Below, one piece after another: positions 1 through 8,687 of a stretch of 64,000 bases of DNA (position 1 is the stretch's first letter; every line of letters begins with the position of its first letter). The notes under the pieces are model-generated. The model did no database searches. It was not told where the DNA came from and saw only the letters and a program-made list of their open reading frames with translations. A program made the translations under genes and the position numbers. This DNA comes from Eubacterium brachy ATCC 33089 (GTDB lineage Bacteria; Bacillota; Clostridia; Peptostreptococcales; Anaerovoracaceae), in NCBI GenBank assembly GCA_000488855.1, contig KI535284.1, positions 186,001 to 250,000 on the forward strand, in the 5' to 3' direction.

Positions 1-215
1 TCTTCACCGCCATTTTCCATGTCTGTATCGGCACTCTTTTGATCACTGTCTAGACTGCTTCCATCGCTATCGCCTTTTTCAAAATTTTCTTGTTTTTTTT
101 CATTTAATTTTTCTTTTTCATCCATTGCAATGGATTCTCTACAGGTTTCATCTATTACATCCTTGGAAGTTTCTTTAGTATTCTCATTTAAATTATCATT
201 CTTCGTCTTTTTCAT
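1..215 (-). CDS. grpE: GrpE nucleotide exchange factor, N-terminal part only
   Basis: Only the first 71 codons are inside the window; the gene runs off the left edge. The start is the ATG at 213-215 with an upstream GGAGG about 12 bases away, and it overlaps the last 20 bases of hrcA in another frame, so the two are probably translationally coupled. The visible part is a highly charged, low-complexity N-terminal arm rich in Asp, Glu, Asn and Lys, which is typical of GrpE and carries no diagnostic motif. The assignment therefore rests mainly on position: in Firmicutes hrcA is followed by grpE, dnaK and dnaJ. GrpE releases ADP from the DnaK chaperone in the cytoplasm. It should be repressed by HrcA through the CIRCE element at 1272-1298. 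Confidence 0.8.
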   Translation of the reverse strand, partial: MKKTKNDNLNENTKETSKDVIDETCRESIAMDEKEKLNEKKQENFEKGDSDGSSLDSDQKSADTDMENGGE

Positions 216-1254
216 CTCGATTGTTACCCTCCGTCAACTTATATAGGTTACTTATATTATTTGTTAAATACTCAATAACAGAAGTTATCTCATCGTATTT
301 CATCCTCGTCGGTCCAATAACACCTAATTTGCCCACATACTTTCCATCGACATGATATGTCGCCGTAATCAAACTGTAATCCTTCAGCTCATCGTAATTA
401 TTTTCCGTTCCAATGGTTATAATTGTTCCGTTTTCTCTATCAGCGATAGTTTTTAGCAACTTATCTTTCTTCTGAACCACTTCCATAAATGATTTAGCTT
501 TACTGATATCGCTGTATTCAGGAATAGAAAATATATTTGTTAAACCATCCATATAGATGTTGACATTTAACATATCTTTCAAAGTTTTCAAAAAGTTCGG
601 CATGATGTTCTCTGCCAACTTTGACATAACCTCTACATCGCTTTCAAATGAACTGATTATATCCATTTTCAAGGCTTGATCAACAGTCTTTCCTCTGTAA
701 TTGTAAGTTAAGGATTTTGACAGTAAATCCAACATTTCATCAGAATATCCAACATCGACTGACAGCGTTGTATTAGAAACTTTGCCCGACTCCGACACTA
801 TCATTATGACCACTCTCTCATCATCCACCGGAAGAAGATTTACCGTTTTCAGCACATCTTCCTGTGTGTCCGGAGTTATTGCAAATGCGGTTAAATTCGT
901 TATATTTGATAGTATTTTTGCCGCTTGCTGAATGGTTTTTTCCAATGCTTGAAAATTCTTAACCAGTCCCTCGGCGATGATTTCCTTCTGCTCTTCAGGT
1001 ATTTCGGATTTTTTCATTATATCATCGACGTATAATCGGTACGCCTTTTCAGATGGTACTCTCCCTGCAGATGTATGCGGATGAGTCAAAAACCCCATCT
1101 CCTCCAAATCAGCCATTTCGTTCCTAATTGTTGCAGGACTGATTCCGAGATTATATTTTTTTGACAATGCTCTTGAACCGACAGGCTCTGCTGTCGATAT
1201 AAAATCACCAATAATAGCCTGTAATATTCTCAATTTTCTTTCACTTAATTCCAT
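196..1254 (-). CDS. hrcA: heat-inducible transcription repressor HrcA
   Basis: HrcA binds the CIRCE operator and represses the class I heat-shock operon; the GroE chaperonin is known to keep the family active. The predicted protein has 352 residues, the normal length. The N-terminal winged-helix region contains ISTAEPVGSRALSKKY and SPATIRNEMADLEEMGFL, both hallmark HrcA segments, followed by the HTSAGRVPSEKAYRLYVD stretch and the GAF-like dimerisation domain. I chose the ATG at 1254 (protein MELSERKL...) because AAGGAG lies 8 bases upstream; an in-frame TTG at 1278 would fall inside the CIRCE element and has no ribosome site. It is the first gene of the operon continuing into grpE, with which it overlaps. 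It is separated from the usual neighbours lepA-hemW by over 7 kb. Confidence 0.97.
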   Translation of the reverse strand: MELSERKLRILQAIIGDFISTAEPVGSRALSKKYNLGISPATIRNEMADLEEMGFLTHPHTSAGRVPSEKAYRLYVDDIMKKSEIPEEQKEIIAEGLVKNFQALEKTIQQAAKILSNITNLTAFAITPDTQEDVLKTVNLLPVDDERVVIMIVSESGKVSNTTLSVDVGYSDEMLDLLSKSLTYNYRGKTVDQALKMDIISSFESDVEVMSKLAENIMPNFLKTLKDMLNVNIYMDGLTNIFSIPEYSDISKAKSFMEVVQKKDKLLKTIADRENGTIITIGTENNYDELKDYSLITATYHVDGKYVGKLGVIGPTRMKYDEITSVIEYLTNNISNLYKLTEGNNRDEKDEE

Positions 1255-1271
1255 AAGCAACTCTCCTTGTG

Positions 1272-1298
1272 TTAGCACTCATTGTAATCGAGTGCTAA
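1272..1298 (-). promoter_or_regulatory. CIRCE operator (HrcA binding site)
   Basis: The sequence is a perfect consensus CIRCE inverted repeat, TTAGCACTC-N9-GAGTGCTAA. It lies between the hrcA promoter and the hrcA ribosome binding site, so the operon is autoregulated by HrcA. Confidence 0.98.
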
Positions 1299-1308
1299 TT
1301 ACTATTTT

Positions 1309-1336
1309 ATTATACACGTTTTATTTAAAGAGTCAA
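1309..1336 (-). promoter_or_regulatory. sigma-A promoter of the hrcA operon
   Basis: On the minus strand a -35 TTGACT (1331-1336) and a perfect -10 TATAAT (1309-1314) are separated by 16 bases. Transcription would begin just upstream of, or at, the CIRCE element. Confidence 0.88.
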
Positions 1337-1437
1337 CACCTTTCGAAATAAAATTATATGAATGTTTTGTCACATATGAGTTTCATTGCATTCAACCAAG
1401 ATGAATATGGTCCCGTTCATCCCAACATATCTGTATA

Positions 1438-1505
1438 CATAAAAGAGCGACTGTGACTTTGCGGACATTCTCATTTTATCCTGCACTCTATCACATATCG
1501 CTCTT
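1438..1505 (-). terminator. long-loop hairpin terminator downstream of the surface-protein gene
   Basis: Inverted repeat arms at 1441-1456 and 1491-1505 (AAGAGCGA with TGTGA pairing to TCACA with TCGCTCTT) enclose a loop of about 34 bases. On the minus strand the second arm is followed by TTTTA. The rest of 1340-1604 shows no coding sequence that I can recognise. Confidence 0.6.
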
Positions 1506-1604
1506 CTCTTTTATCTACTATCGACAAATTTTGTATACCTTATCAGTATTTTTCACCCGTTTACCTGTTCCGATACATCATATTTCTCGCTTGCATATTA
1601 TATA

Positions 1605-3470
1605 TCAAATTTTCAGTCTTTTTATTTTTCTATATGAAACTGCAGCCAGAATTAATATGCATCCCCATATTTCCGGCATGAATCTACCGTCATCAGTCCT
1701 AGGAGTCACATTATTCTTTACTATTTTTTCATCCGTCATGGTAATTATCTGATTGCCATCTTTTGACACTGTAAACTCAATATCTTTAGCTATTTCATAT
1801 CCTTTCGGAGCTTTAATTTCTTTTATCCTGTAGTTTTTTCCTATTTCAAGACCCTTAAAGATTTTACCTTTTCCATCGCTTATCCATTCCTCTATTTTAT
1901 TCCCTCTGGAATCCAGCAATTGAAGTTTTGCACCTTTCAGGTTAATTTTTTCTCCAGTTTTTTTATCTGTTGAGACTTTAAATACTTTTACTGTAGTTGG
2001 CTGTTCTTTGCTCACAACATCATAATTAAAGTTCTTTTTGTTTCCTTCTTTCACTTCTGCCTCTATTTCATGTACTTCTTTATCGAGTACATATCCCTTA
2101 GAACTTTCTATTTCTTCCAGCTTGTACAATCCGGGTTTTCCATTTTCATATTTAGATATTCCATCTCTATCAGTAACTAAATCTGCTATCTTTTCCCATG
2201 AATTACTTGTTTTATTTCGATAAGATAGTTTATATTTAGCTCCCTTGATAGTGCCGTATCCCTGAGGTTTAGATTGACCTGTTTCCTTATCTATCTTTCT
2301 AAGAGTTATAGATATTGTCTGTGCTTTTTCTATATCTGTTACATCTTTTAGAGTTGTCACTCCTTCGTTTGTATTTCCAGGTTTTACCTGCTGAACAGAT
2401 ATCAATCCTTCAGTTCTTACAAAACCCTTTGGAGCCTTTGTTTCCTCGATGGTATATGTTCCTAGCAAGCCTACCGCTCTGCCATTTTCATCCTTAAATA
2501 ACTTATCTCCACCTATCTTATATTTTTCATCCAATAAAAAGCCTATTTTACCATTAGACATTTTTTTAGTTTTGAATATCCATGTTCTAAATGGCGTTTT
2601 TCCTCCAGTTTCCGATTCCTTATTAAAGTATTGTTTATAATATTTAATTGTATATTCTGCCCCTTCTAAAGATAAACTTTTATCTGCTCCTGACGCGGCT
2701 CTTTTTTCAACTGAAAGCCTCAACGGGTCAAATAACGGTTCATCAGCGACCTTCAATACTGCTGTATCATCGGCATTAACTGTTATCCGATATGTCTTTT
2801 TATCCAACTTATAACCCTTTGGAGCAGCTATTTCCTTTATATAATATGTTCCTTTTTTTAAAGTTATTTCATTTGAATCGCCACTTTCATTAGTTTCGAG
2901 CGTACCAACTCTATCTTTTAAGCTGGAATCTTTATATACGCCGTATTGTGCTCCGGCAATAGAGTAGTTTTCCGGACATAGATCTGTTAATTTTTTGTTG
3001 CTCTTTGTTATTTTCTTCAGCTTTAATTTCCCATTTTTATCAACTTTGTACGTAAAGCCTCCCACTCGTTGCAGTTTCCAAGGAGGTTTCCCATTAAGAT
3101 GATCTCTGTCTGCCGGGTGAATATCTGATTTATCCCTTGTTATTTTATCCGAGTTAACCACTATGTCGTACGAATCGGAACCGTTTAAAGTACCTGTAAA
3201 AGTGTACGCTCCATCTGCCGGGGTAGGTGCCCCCAGATCTATACAATATCCATGGTAAGTTTTTCCGTCCGGCATCTTCACTGCAAATTCCGTTTTATTT
3301 GGTGCAAATGCGTGTTTTATCATTTTAATTTCACATTTACCCGTTATGGTTTTATCCTGTGCATGGACTATACCTACGGTAAATGGTAAAAATGTACTAA
3401 ACATTAAAAGCATTGCCATCACGTAGGAAAATATTTTCCTCAACTTACTTTTTCTCTTTCTTTCAATCAT
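1605..3470 (-). CDS. SpaA/Cna-B repeat surface protein (pilin-like, wall-anchored)
   Basis: This is a secreted, probably wall-anchored adhesin or minor pilin of 621 residues. A signal peptide (basic start, hydrophobic stretch, cleavage near VHA-Q) is followed by a domain containing HGYCIDLGAP, which resembles the cysteine half of a thioester adhesin domain. Four prealbumin-like SpaA/Cna-B domains follow, each ending in the E-box type strand (YYIKEIAAPKGY, YTIEETKAPKGF, YKLEEIESSKGY, YRIKEIKAPKGY); such glutamates catalyse Lys-Asn isopeptide bonds. The C-terminus has TPRTDD, a hydrophobic helix and a basic tail, a sorting-signal layout in which TPRTD replaces LPXTG. I chose the ATG at 3470 with AAAGGA 7 bases upstream over an in-frame TTG at 3488. 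No sortase or second pilin gene is nearby, so it is an orphan here. The target is unknown. Confidence 0.85.
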   Translation of the reverse strand: MIERKRKSKLRKIFSYVMAMLLMFSTFLPFTVGIVHAQDKTITGKCEIKMIKHAFAPNKTEFAVKMPDGKTYHGYCIDLGAPTPADGAYTFTGTLNGSDSYDIVVNSDKITRDKSDIHPADRDHLNGKPPWKLQRVGGFTYKVDKNGKLKLKKITKSNKKLTDLCPENYSIAGAQYGVYKDSSLKDRVGTLETNESGDSNEITLKKGTYYIKEIAAPKGYKLDKKTYRITVNADDTAVLKVADEPLFDPLRLSVEKRAASGADKSLSLEGAEYTIKYYKQYFNKESETGGKTPFRTWIFKTKKMSNGKIGFLLDEKYKIGGDKLFKDENGRAVGLLGTYTIEETKAPKGFVRTEGLISVQQVKPGNTNEGVTTLKDVTDIEKAQTISITLRKIDKETGQSKPQGYGTIKGAKYKLSYRNKTSNSWEKIADLVTDRDGISKYENGKPGLYKLEEIESSKGYVLDKEVHEIEAEVKEGNKKNFNYDVVSKEQPTTVKVFKVSTDKKTGEKINLKGAKLQLLDSRGNKIEEWISDGKGKIFKGLEIGKNYRIKEIKAPKGYEIAKDIEFTVSKDGNQIITMTDEKIVKNNVTPRTDDGRFMPEIWGCILILAAVSYRKIKRLKI

Positions 3471-3621
3471 ATTTTTATCCTTTCTCAAAATATTTTTCTA
3501 TACAATTACCATTTTTTATTATGACATCACATACGCACACATCACTCTATAGTATGTAACTCTACACGCATATTTCATTCATTTTTAAATGCGATAATTT
3601 TACTTTACGGAATATATCAGC

Positions 3622-4056
3622 TCAATGCAAAGATATTTTACTGCGTTTTTCTTTATCCCAATGTCTTTTCAACTTCTGCGCAATCGCACTCCGAGAACAA
3701 CAAATTTTTTCAGCCACCTCTCTTTGTGTATGTCCCTTTATGTAAATCTCTCTGAGAATCAGTCTCATTGTCTTATCATCTATTGAATCCAAATATCTTT
3801 CTATCTCTTCAACAGCTATCAACAATGTCTTGCCTTTCTCTCTCAGTTCTAAAACTAACATATCTAATTTTTCTTGTGTAAAGCCGTCCGTTAAACACGT
3901 ATAATCTCTTTTTGGTATCATTGCAACCGATTCTTTTTCTTCAGCTCTATTTGATAAAATATCATCTCTCTTATTTTTTAATCTGCCAATGCTTCTCTGT
4001 AAAGATTCAATCTCAGAGTTGATAATGCCGTATCTGCGTAAATCATTTTTATCCAT
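3622..4056 (-). CDS. ArpU/DUF1492-like sigma-70 region 4 type regulator
   Basis: The product (144 residues) has a coiled-coil-prone charged N-terminal half and a C-terminal helix-turn-helix, HTQREVAEKICCSRSAIAQ, preceded by LILREIYIKG. This is the layout of small phage-type regulators (ArpU/RinA, DUF1492) related to sigma-70 region 4. Such proteins activate late genes of Gram-positive phages, but no phage gene is seen here, so the target is unknown. I prefer the ATG at 4056 with GAGGAT just upstream; a GTG at 4074 with AAAGGA 4 bases upstream is possible. The gene ends about 150 bases before the surface-protein gene on the same strand and shares a TTTTGAGAAAGGA leader with it, so it could control that gene; this is speculation. 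Confidence 0.6.
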   Translation of the reverse strand: MDKNDLRRYGIINSEIESLQRSIGRLKNKRDDILSNRAEEKESVAMIPKRDYTCLTDGFTQEKLDMLVLELREKGKTLLIAVEEIERYLDSIDDKTMRLILREIYIKGHTQREVAEKICCSRSAIAQKLKRHWDKEKRSKISLH

Positions 4057-4343
4057 ATCACTATCCTCAAACACTCATTCCTTTCTCAAAAAATCACAAA
4101 ATGCTTTTATAGATTCATTTGACCATATTTTATATCACTAATATGAATCGTCGCAATATGGAATGCATATAAAGAGTAAAATTCGTAATCTGAAGATCAA
4201 CAACAGTAATACGATGAATATTTTACATAAAATCGAATTGTCACATTGATGACCCCTTATCTCTCTCAAAATATTGTTGATTTAAATTAAAATATTTCTC
4301 GAAACAAAATTCAGGCTGATATCTTATCAATAAATGCCCATTC
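4057..4343. other. intergenic region without recognised features
   Basis: About 285 AT-rich bases separate two minus-strand genes. I found no convincing promoter, hairpin with a T-run, or coding fragment. It presumably contains the promoter of the ArpU-like gene. Confidence 0.5.
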
Positions 4344-4892
4344 TCATTTCCTTTTCAATCGAATACGTTCGCTTATTTTTCCGTACTCGCTTCCGCATTC
4401 TCTGAGAAATAATTTCGTATTTTCTTCAAATGTACTGAAGAAGTCATCAAATTGTAGAATATCTGTCTTGCTGCTTAAATTCAACCTGTCACCAAAACAC
4501 GAAACGCCCTCGACTCCTTCATCAGTTTTTATGCTGAATCCTCGGACTTCTAAAAATTTTCCCGAACGATATTGAACTTCTTTGATATCATCCAATGAAA
4601 TTACCTTCTTCACATCATCGCTTTCTATTATCACTTCCTCATCGTTTAATTCGAAAGTGAACAGCTTAATTTTATGTCTATTTGTATATTGAAATATCGA
4701 CATCGTAAAAACCGCTGTTAAGTATAAAATTGCTGCAAATAACACCTTTTCTAAATGGAACATTAAATGTGGTCTATATCGCAGGAACAGAAAGAGCATA
4801 GCAAATGCAAAAATGCAATATGTAATTATCCACGGCAAAAATATTTTGTTACGAACAACTTTTAATTCAATTCCTTTTACATGAAATTTCAC
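4344..4892 (-). CDS. membrane protein of unknown function with cytoplasmic PH-like tail
   Basis: I do not recognise the family. The protein (about 182 residues) has two predicted membrane helices near its N-terminus (FLPWIITYCIFAFAMLFLFL and the region around VLFAAILYLTAVFTM). A soluble part follows with alternating beta-strand character (FELNDEEVIIESDDVKKVISLDDIKEVQYRSGKFLEVRGF). That arrangement recalls YcxB/DUF304-like proteins, where a PH-like domain follows two helices. The start is uncertain: GTG at 4892 has a GAGGAAAGAGAG stretch upstream, while TTG at 4928 has none. It is monocistronic, with gaps on both sides. Confidence 0.5.
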   Translation of the reverse strand: MKFHVKGIELKVVRNKIFLPWIITYCIFAFAMLFLFLRYRPHLMFHLEKVLFAAILYLTAVFTMSIFQYTNRHKIKLFTFELNDEEVIIESDDVKKVISLDDIKEVQYRSGKFLEVRGFSIKTDEGVEGVSCFGDRLNLSSKTDILQFDDFFSTFEENTKLFLRECGSEYGKISERIRLKRK

Positions 4893-5093
4893 CTGTTTCT
4901 CTCTTTCCTCAATAAATGTATGTAACAATCAGTAGGCAAATATATTTTCTTATTAATTATAAAATTATATTTTTATGTATAAATTTTCATTATTTCTGCA
5001 AATCATTTTCTAATTCTAACTTAATTAGATTAGACCACATTGCCGAATAAAAGTCAATTTAGAAATCAAATCTTGATTATTTATAAATTTTTC

Positions 5094-5123
5094 TTGACAA
5101 TTATATTTTATTTATTGTATAGT
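5094..5123 (+). promoter_or_regulatory. sigma-A promoter of the leader ORF / nhaC-type antiporter unit
   Basis: A perfect -35 TTGACA (5094-5099) and -10 TATAGT (5118-5123) are 18 bases apart, about 45 bases before the leader ORF start. No other gene on this strand lies upstream. Confidence 0.8.
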
Positions 5124-5167
5124 ATTTGCTATAAACTATTGTATGTGAAAGTAAAGGATGAAGAATT

Positions 5168-5332
5168 ATGTTTAGTACGTTTTTAAATTCAAACTTATCT
5201 TTAAATCTAAACAAAAAATCTTCTGCAGCAGAAAAAACTGTTGCTCCTTTGAAATGCAAAAAATCAAAAAAACAGATAAAATGCATTTATCATCCTTTTA
5301 CAGTCAATGGTATTTTTTTTAGCGAGTTGTAA
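5168..5332 (+). CDS. 54-residue leader ORF upstream of the NhaC-family antiporter
   Basis: A short frame begins at ATG 5168 with AAAGGATG 7 bases upstream and a consensus promoter at 5094-5123, so translation is plausible. The peptide begins MFSTFLNSNLSLNLNKK, is Ser/Asn/Leu-rich, then turns basic with two cysteines (PLKCKKSKKQIKC) and ends with FFSEL. I recognise no family. It is followed after 16 bases by a strong intrinsic terminator (5349-5380) and then the antiporter gene. That layout fits either a leader peptide controlling read-through or an independent small gene. It has no transmembrane segment or signal peptide. Confidence 0.5.
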   Translation: MFSTFLNSNLSLNLNKKSSAAEKTVAPLKCKKSKKQIKCIYHPFTVNGIFFSEL

Positions 5333-5348
5333 ACATTTTAGTCGTTTC

Positions 5349-5380
5349 ACCACTTTCTGTAGAAGGAAAGTGGTTTTTTT
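5349..5380 (+). terminator. intrinsic terminator / possible attenuator before the antiporter gene
   Basis: A perfect 9-bp stem, ACCACTTTC (5349-5357) and GAAAGTGGT (5366-5374), with an 8-base loop is followed by a run of seven T. It sits between the leader ORF and the antiporter. No separate promoter is obvious in the 40 bases that remain, so transcription of the antiporter probably requires read-through. Confidence 0.85.
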
Positions 5381-5419
5381 ATGTTTATGACGTTTTTATT
5401 TGAAAGGAGATTTTATTTT

Positions 5420-6949
5420 ATGGAAGCTATTAATGTAGGGATATTATCCATTCTACCACCGGTCATTGCGATTGCATTGGCGCTTATTACAAAAGAAGTT
5501 ATTTCTTCACTTTTAATAGGAATTTTCGTTGGAACTTTCACCTATTCTTTCAGCAGTGGCAAAGGCTTCATGGGAGGACTTGATACAACATTAAACTTGA
5601 TGGGACAAAAAATTGGCGACAACGCTACAATGATATTATTCCTATCTCTTCTCGGTGTTTTGGTTGTATTGGTTACTGCTGCAGGCGGATCACAGGCTTA
5701 TGGGAACTGGGCTGCTACCAAGATAAAGAACAAGAAAATGGCACAACTTGCCACATCTCTTTTGGGATTCATCATATTTGTCGATGACTATTTCAACTGT
5801 TTGACTGTCGGCACTGTAATGCGTCCCGTTACCGATAAGTACAGAATTTCCAGGGCAAAGTTAGCATACTTGATAGATTCCACCGCTGCCCCTATATGCA
5901 TCATAGCACCTATTTCTTCATGGGCTGCCGCTGTAGGTTCTACTCTTGCAGCTGCAAAAATTTTCAAAAGTGACTTACTGGCATTTTGTGCAACAATACC
6001 CTTCAACCTTTATGCAATATTAACTATATTGATGGTTATCATTTTAGCATGCACCAACATCAGTTACGGTCCTATGAGAAAAATTGAAAAGTATGCAGAA
6101 TTGAATAATGAATTGGGGGCCTTGACCATAAATGAAGAAACTGATGAAACCGAAGGCAAGGTTAAAGACCTTTTAATTCCCATCATCGCTTTAATAGTAT
6201 TCTCAATTCTTGCAATGCTTTACACTGGAGGACTCTTCTCCGGCAAGGCTGGCGGAATAATTTCAGCATTCGGTAACAGTGAGGCACCAAAGTCATTGGC
6301 ATTAGGAGGATTTGGTGCAATCGTAGTAACTTTTATTTTATATATGCCAAGAAAGATTCTTTCCTTCAAAGATTTTATGGGAAGTTTTACAGAAGGTATC
6401 AAAATGATGGTTCCTGCAATTACAATTTTGGTTCTCGCCTGGACTATATCCGGCGTTTGCCGTGATCTGTTATCAACCGGTCAGTATATAGGCAATTTGG
6501 TACAGCACAGCCATTTCCCTGTAATATTCTTGCCTTTAATAGTATTTATTGTCGCTTCATTTTTATCATTTTCAATGGGAACAGCATGGGGAACTTTCGG
6601 TATTTTAATTCCTATTGTAATAATAATTTGCGAACCTATAATCGCAACTAACCCTTCAATTATGATAGTTACCCTTGCAGCTACGCTAGGTGGATCGGTA
6701 TTTGGGGACCATTGTTCACCGATATCCGATACTACGATATTATCTTCTACCGGTGCAGACTGCAACCATATACAGCACGTTTCAACTCAGATTCCATATG
6801 CTTTAACTGTTGCGGCAGCGTCGGGTATAGGGTATTTTGTAAGCGCTTTAACCAAGTTCAACGTGTTCACTACTATCGGAAGTGGCGTATTATCACTGAT
6901 TGTAATGATATACATATTTGATAAAATCTCTAAACGTAAAAATGCTTAA
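5420..6949 (+). CDS. NhaC-family Na+/H+ antiporter-like carrier
   Basis: The protein (509 residues) is an integral membrane carrier of the Na_H_antiporter (NhaC/ArsB superfamily) type with about 11-12 hydrophobic segments. Family motifs are visible: FIVDDYFNCLTVGTVMRPVTD, SMGTAWGTFGILIP and GGSVFGDHCSPISDTTILSS, whose buried acidic and polar residues are the presumed ion path. Members exchange Na+ for protons or, in some branches, amino acids or amines; the substrate cannot be read from sequence. I chose ATG 5420 (MEAINVG) with AAAGGAG 9 bases upstream over the in-frame ATG at 5381, which lies within the terminator T-run. The leader ORF and terminator upstream suggest conditional expression. 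It is the first of three NhaC-type genes in the window. Confidence 0.85.
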   Translation: MEAINVGILSILPPVIAIALALITKEVISSLLIGIFVGTFTYSFSSGKGFMGGLDTTLNLMGQKIGDNATMILFLSLLGVLVVLVTAAGGSQAYGNWAATKIKNKKMAQLATSLLGFIIFVDDYFNCLTVGTVMRPVTDKYRISRAKLAYLIDSTAAPICIIAPISSWAAAVGSTLAAAKIFKSDLLAFCATIPFNLYAILTILMVIILACTNISYGPMRKIEKYAELNNELGALTINEETDETEGKVKDLLIPIIALIVFSILAMLYTGGLFSGKAGGIISAFGNSEAPKSLALGGFGAIVVTFILYMPRKILSFKDFMGSFTEGIKMMVPAITILVLAWTISGVCRDLLSTGQYIGNLVQHSHFPVIFLPLIVFIVASFLSFSMGTAWGTFGILIPIVIIICEPIIATNPSIMIVTLAATLGGSVFGDHCSPISDTTILSSTGADCNHIQHVSTQIPYALTVAAASGIGYFVSALTKFNVFTTIGSGVLSLIVMIYIFDKISKRKNA

Positions 6950-7007
6950 TGCGATATTAAGCAAAGATAACGGCTAATCGGAGTCGTGCGAACGATTCTC
7001 TAAAAAG

Positions 7008-7041
7008 CGGTAACGTCTTGAAATACAACGCTACCGTTTTT
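7008..7041 (+). terminator. terminator of the antiporter gene
   Basis: CGGTAACGT (from 7008) pairs with ACGCTACCG (to 7036) with one mismatch, followed by TTTTTAT. It lies about 60 bases after the antiporter stop. Confidence 0.75.
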
Positions 7042-7050
7042 ATATTGCTT

Positions 7051-7079
7051 GAAAGAAACCTCGCGTTAAGCGCGAGGTT
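7051..7079 (-). terminator. terminator of glpK
   Basis: A perfect 9-bp GC-rich stem AACCTCGCG / CGCGAGGTT (7057-7065 and 7071-7079) has a 5-base loop. On the minus strand it follows glpK by 26 bases and continues with TCTTTC. Confidence 0.7.
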
Positions 7080-7104
7080 AGTTATTTATCTTTTTACCTA
7101 TTTT

Positions 7105-8598
7105 TTAATTTATCCAGCTTTTCGTTCTATCGACAGCCTTTTTCCAATTTCTTACAAGTTCTTCTCTCTTTTCAACACCGATACCAGGCTGAAAAACTCG
7201 TTCAATGGAAACATTTTCAACGATGTCCGTAGTATCCTTCCAGTATCCTATTGCCAATCCCGCAAGATATGCCGCTCCTAGAGATGTGGTTTCAACTGAA
7301 AATCCTCTGATAACCCTGCTATTCATAATATCCGCTTGAAACTGCATCACAAAATTGTTTTTCGCAGCACCTCCATCCACCTTCAACTCACTGATACCCT
7401 TTTTAATGTCATCTGACATCGCATCAGCTAAATCTTTTGTCTGGTAAGCCATAGATTCCAAGGCAGCTCTCACAATATGATTTTTATTCGTAGCTCTGGT
7501 AAGACCTTGAATGCTTCCTCTGGCATACTGATCCCAGTATGGTGCTCCCAAACCTACAAAAGCGGGAACGAAAAATACCCCTCCCGTATCGCCTACGGAA
7601 TTTGCCATTGTCTCCGTTTCCTCTGCAGAATTTACTAATCCCATCTCATCTCGCAGCCATTGCACTGCTGCACCTGCAACAAACACAGAGCCTTCCAAAG
7701 CATAAAAGATCTTATCTTCGATGCCCCACGCTATGGTCGTTATCAGTCCGTTTTCGCTAATAACTGGAATATTTCCAGTATTCATCAACATAAATCCGCC
7801 TGTACCATAAGTCATTTTGCAATCGCCTTCTCCAAAACACGTCAAACCGAATAAAGACGCTTGTTGATCGCCCGCTGCACCGGCTATTGGAATTTCCCCG
7901 CTGAATAAATCCTTTTTCGTATATCCATATATCTCTGAGGAAGATCTTACCGATGGTAACATATTTAGCGGTACATCCAAAAGTTCTAAAATTTCATCAT
8001 CCCACTTTAAAGCTTTAATATTGAACATCATAGTTCTGGAAGCGTTGCTGTAATCCGTTATATGAACCTTCCCACCTGTCATCTTCCAAATGAGCCAAGT
8101 TTCTATAGTTCCAAAGAGTAAATTCCCCGCTTCCGCTTCAGATCTCGCATCCGGCACGTTATCCAAAATCCACTTCAACTTGCTTCCCGAAAAATACGCA
8201 TCAATAAACAATCCCGTTTTTTCCTTGATCATATCGTAATACTCTTTTTTCGCTTTTAATTGATCACAATACTGCGCTGTCCTTCTGCACTGCCACACTA
8301 TAGCATTATATATCGGTTTCCCTGTAGTTTTGTTCCAAACGACTGTGGTTTCCCTCTGATTGGTTATCCCTATTGCCGCAATATTTTCATATGTGCAATT
8401 CACTTTATACATTGCCTCCTGAGCCAATCCTACCTGTATGGACCAAATTTCCATAGGGTCATGCTCTACCCATCCGTTTTCAGGATAAATTTGTGTGATT
8501 TCCTTTTGTGCAACGCTTATGGCTCTACCCTGCCTGTTGTAAAGTATACATCTTGAACTAGTGGTTCCCTGGTCAAATGCCATAATATATTTTTTCAT
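7105..8598 (-). CDS. glpK: glycerol kinase
   Basis: Glycerol kinase phosphorylates glycerol with ATP to sn-glycerol 3-phosphate in the cytoplasm, feeding glycolysis and lipid synthesis. The protein has 497 residues, the normal length, and reads as a complete FGGY-family kinase: N-terminal [14 protein letters not shown] (phosphate-binding loop, residues 7-20), [12 protein letters not shown], the substrate-site region [14 protein letters not shown], and the C-terminal FGGY signature region around [25 protein letters not shown] precedes the ATG. No glpF or glpD is adjacent, so glycerol entry and oxidation must be encoded elsewhere. It is probably monocistronic. Confidence 0.97.
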   Translation of the reverse strand: MKKYIMAFDQGTTSSRCILYNRQGRAISVAQKEITQIYPENGWVEHDPMEIWSIQVGLAQEAMYKVNCTYENIAAIGITNQRETTVVWNKTTGKPIYNAIVWQCRRTAQYCDQLKAKKEYYDMIKEKTGLFIDAYFSGSKLKWILDNVPDARSEAEAGNLLFGTIETWLIWKMTGGKVHITDYSNASRTMMFNIKALKWDDEILELLDVPLNMLPSVRSSSEIYGYTKKDLFSGEIPIAGAAGDQQASLFGLTCFGEGDCKMTYGTGGFMLMNTGNIPVISENGLITTIAWGIEDKIFYALEGSVFVAGAAVQWLRDEMGLVNSAEETETMANSVGDTGGVFFVPAFVGLGAPYWDQYARGSIQGLTRATNKNHIVRAALESMAYQTKDLADAMSDDIKKGISELKVDGGAAKNNFVMQFQADIMNSRVIRGFSVETTSLGAAYLAGLAIGYWKDTTDIVENVSIERVFQPGIGVEKREELVRNWKKAVDRTKSWIN

Positions 8599-8687
8599 TT
8601 AAATCATCCTTTCAACTTCTACATAAGCCTCAATACTTCTGACAAATATCTCTGCTTTTGTATCTATCATCGTTGGCGATCTCTAAA

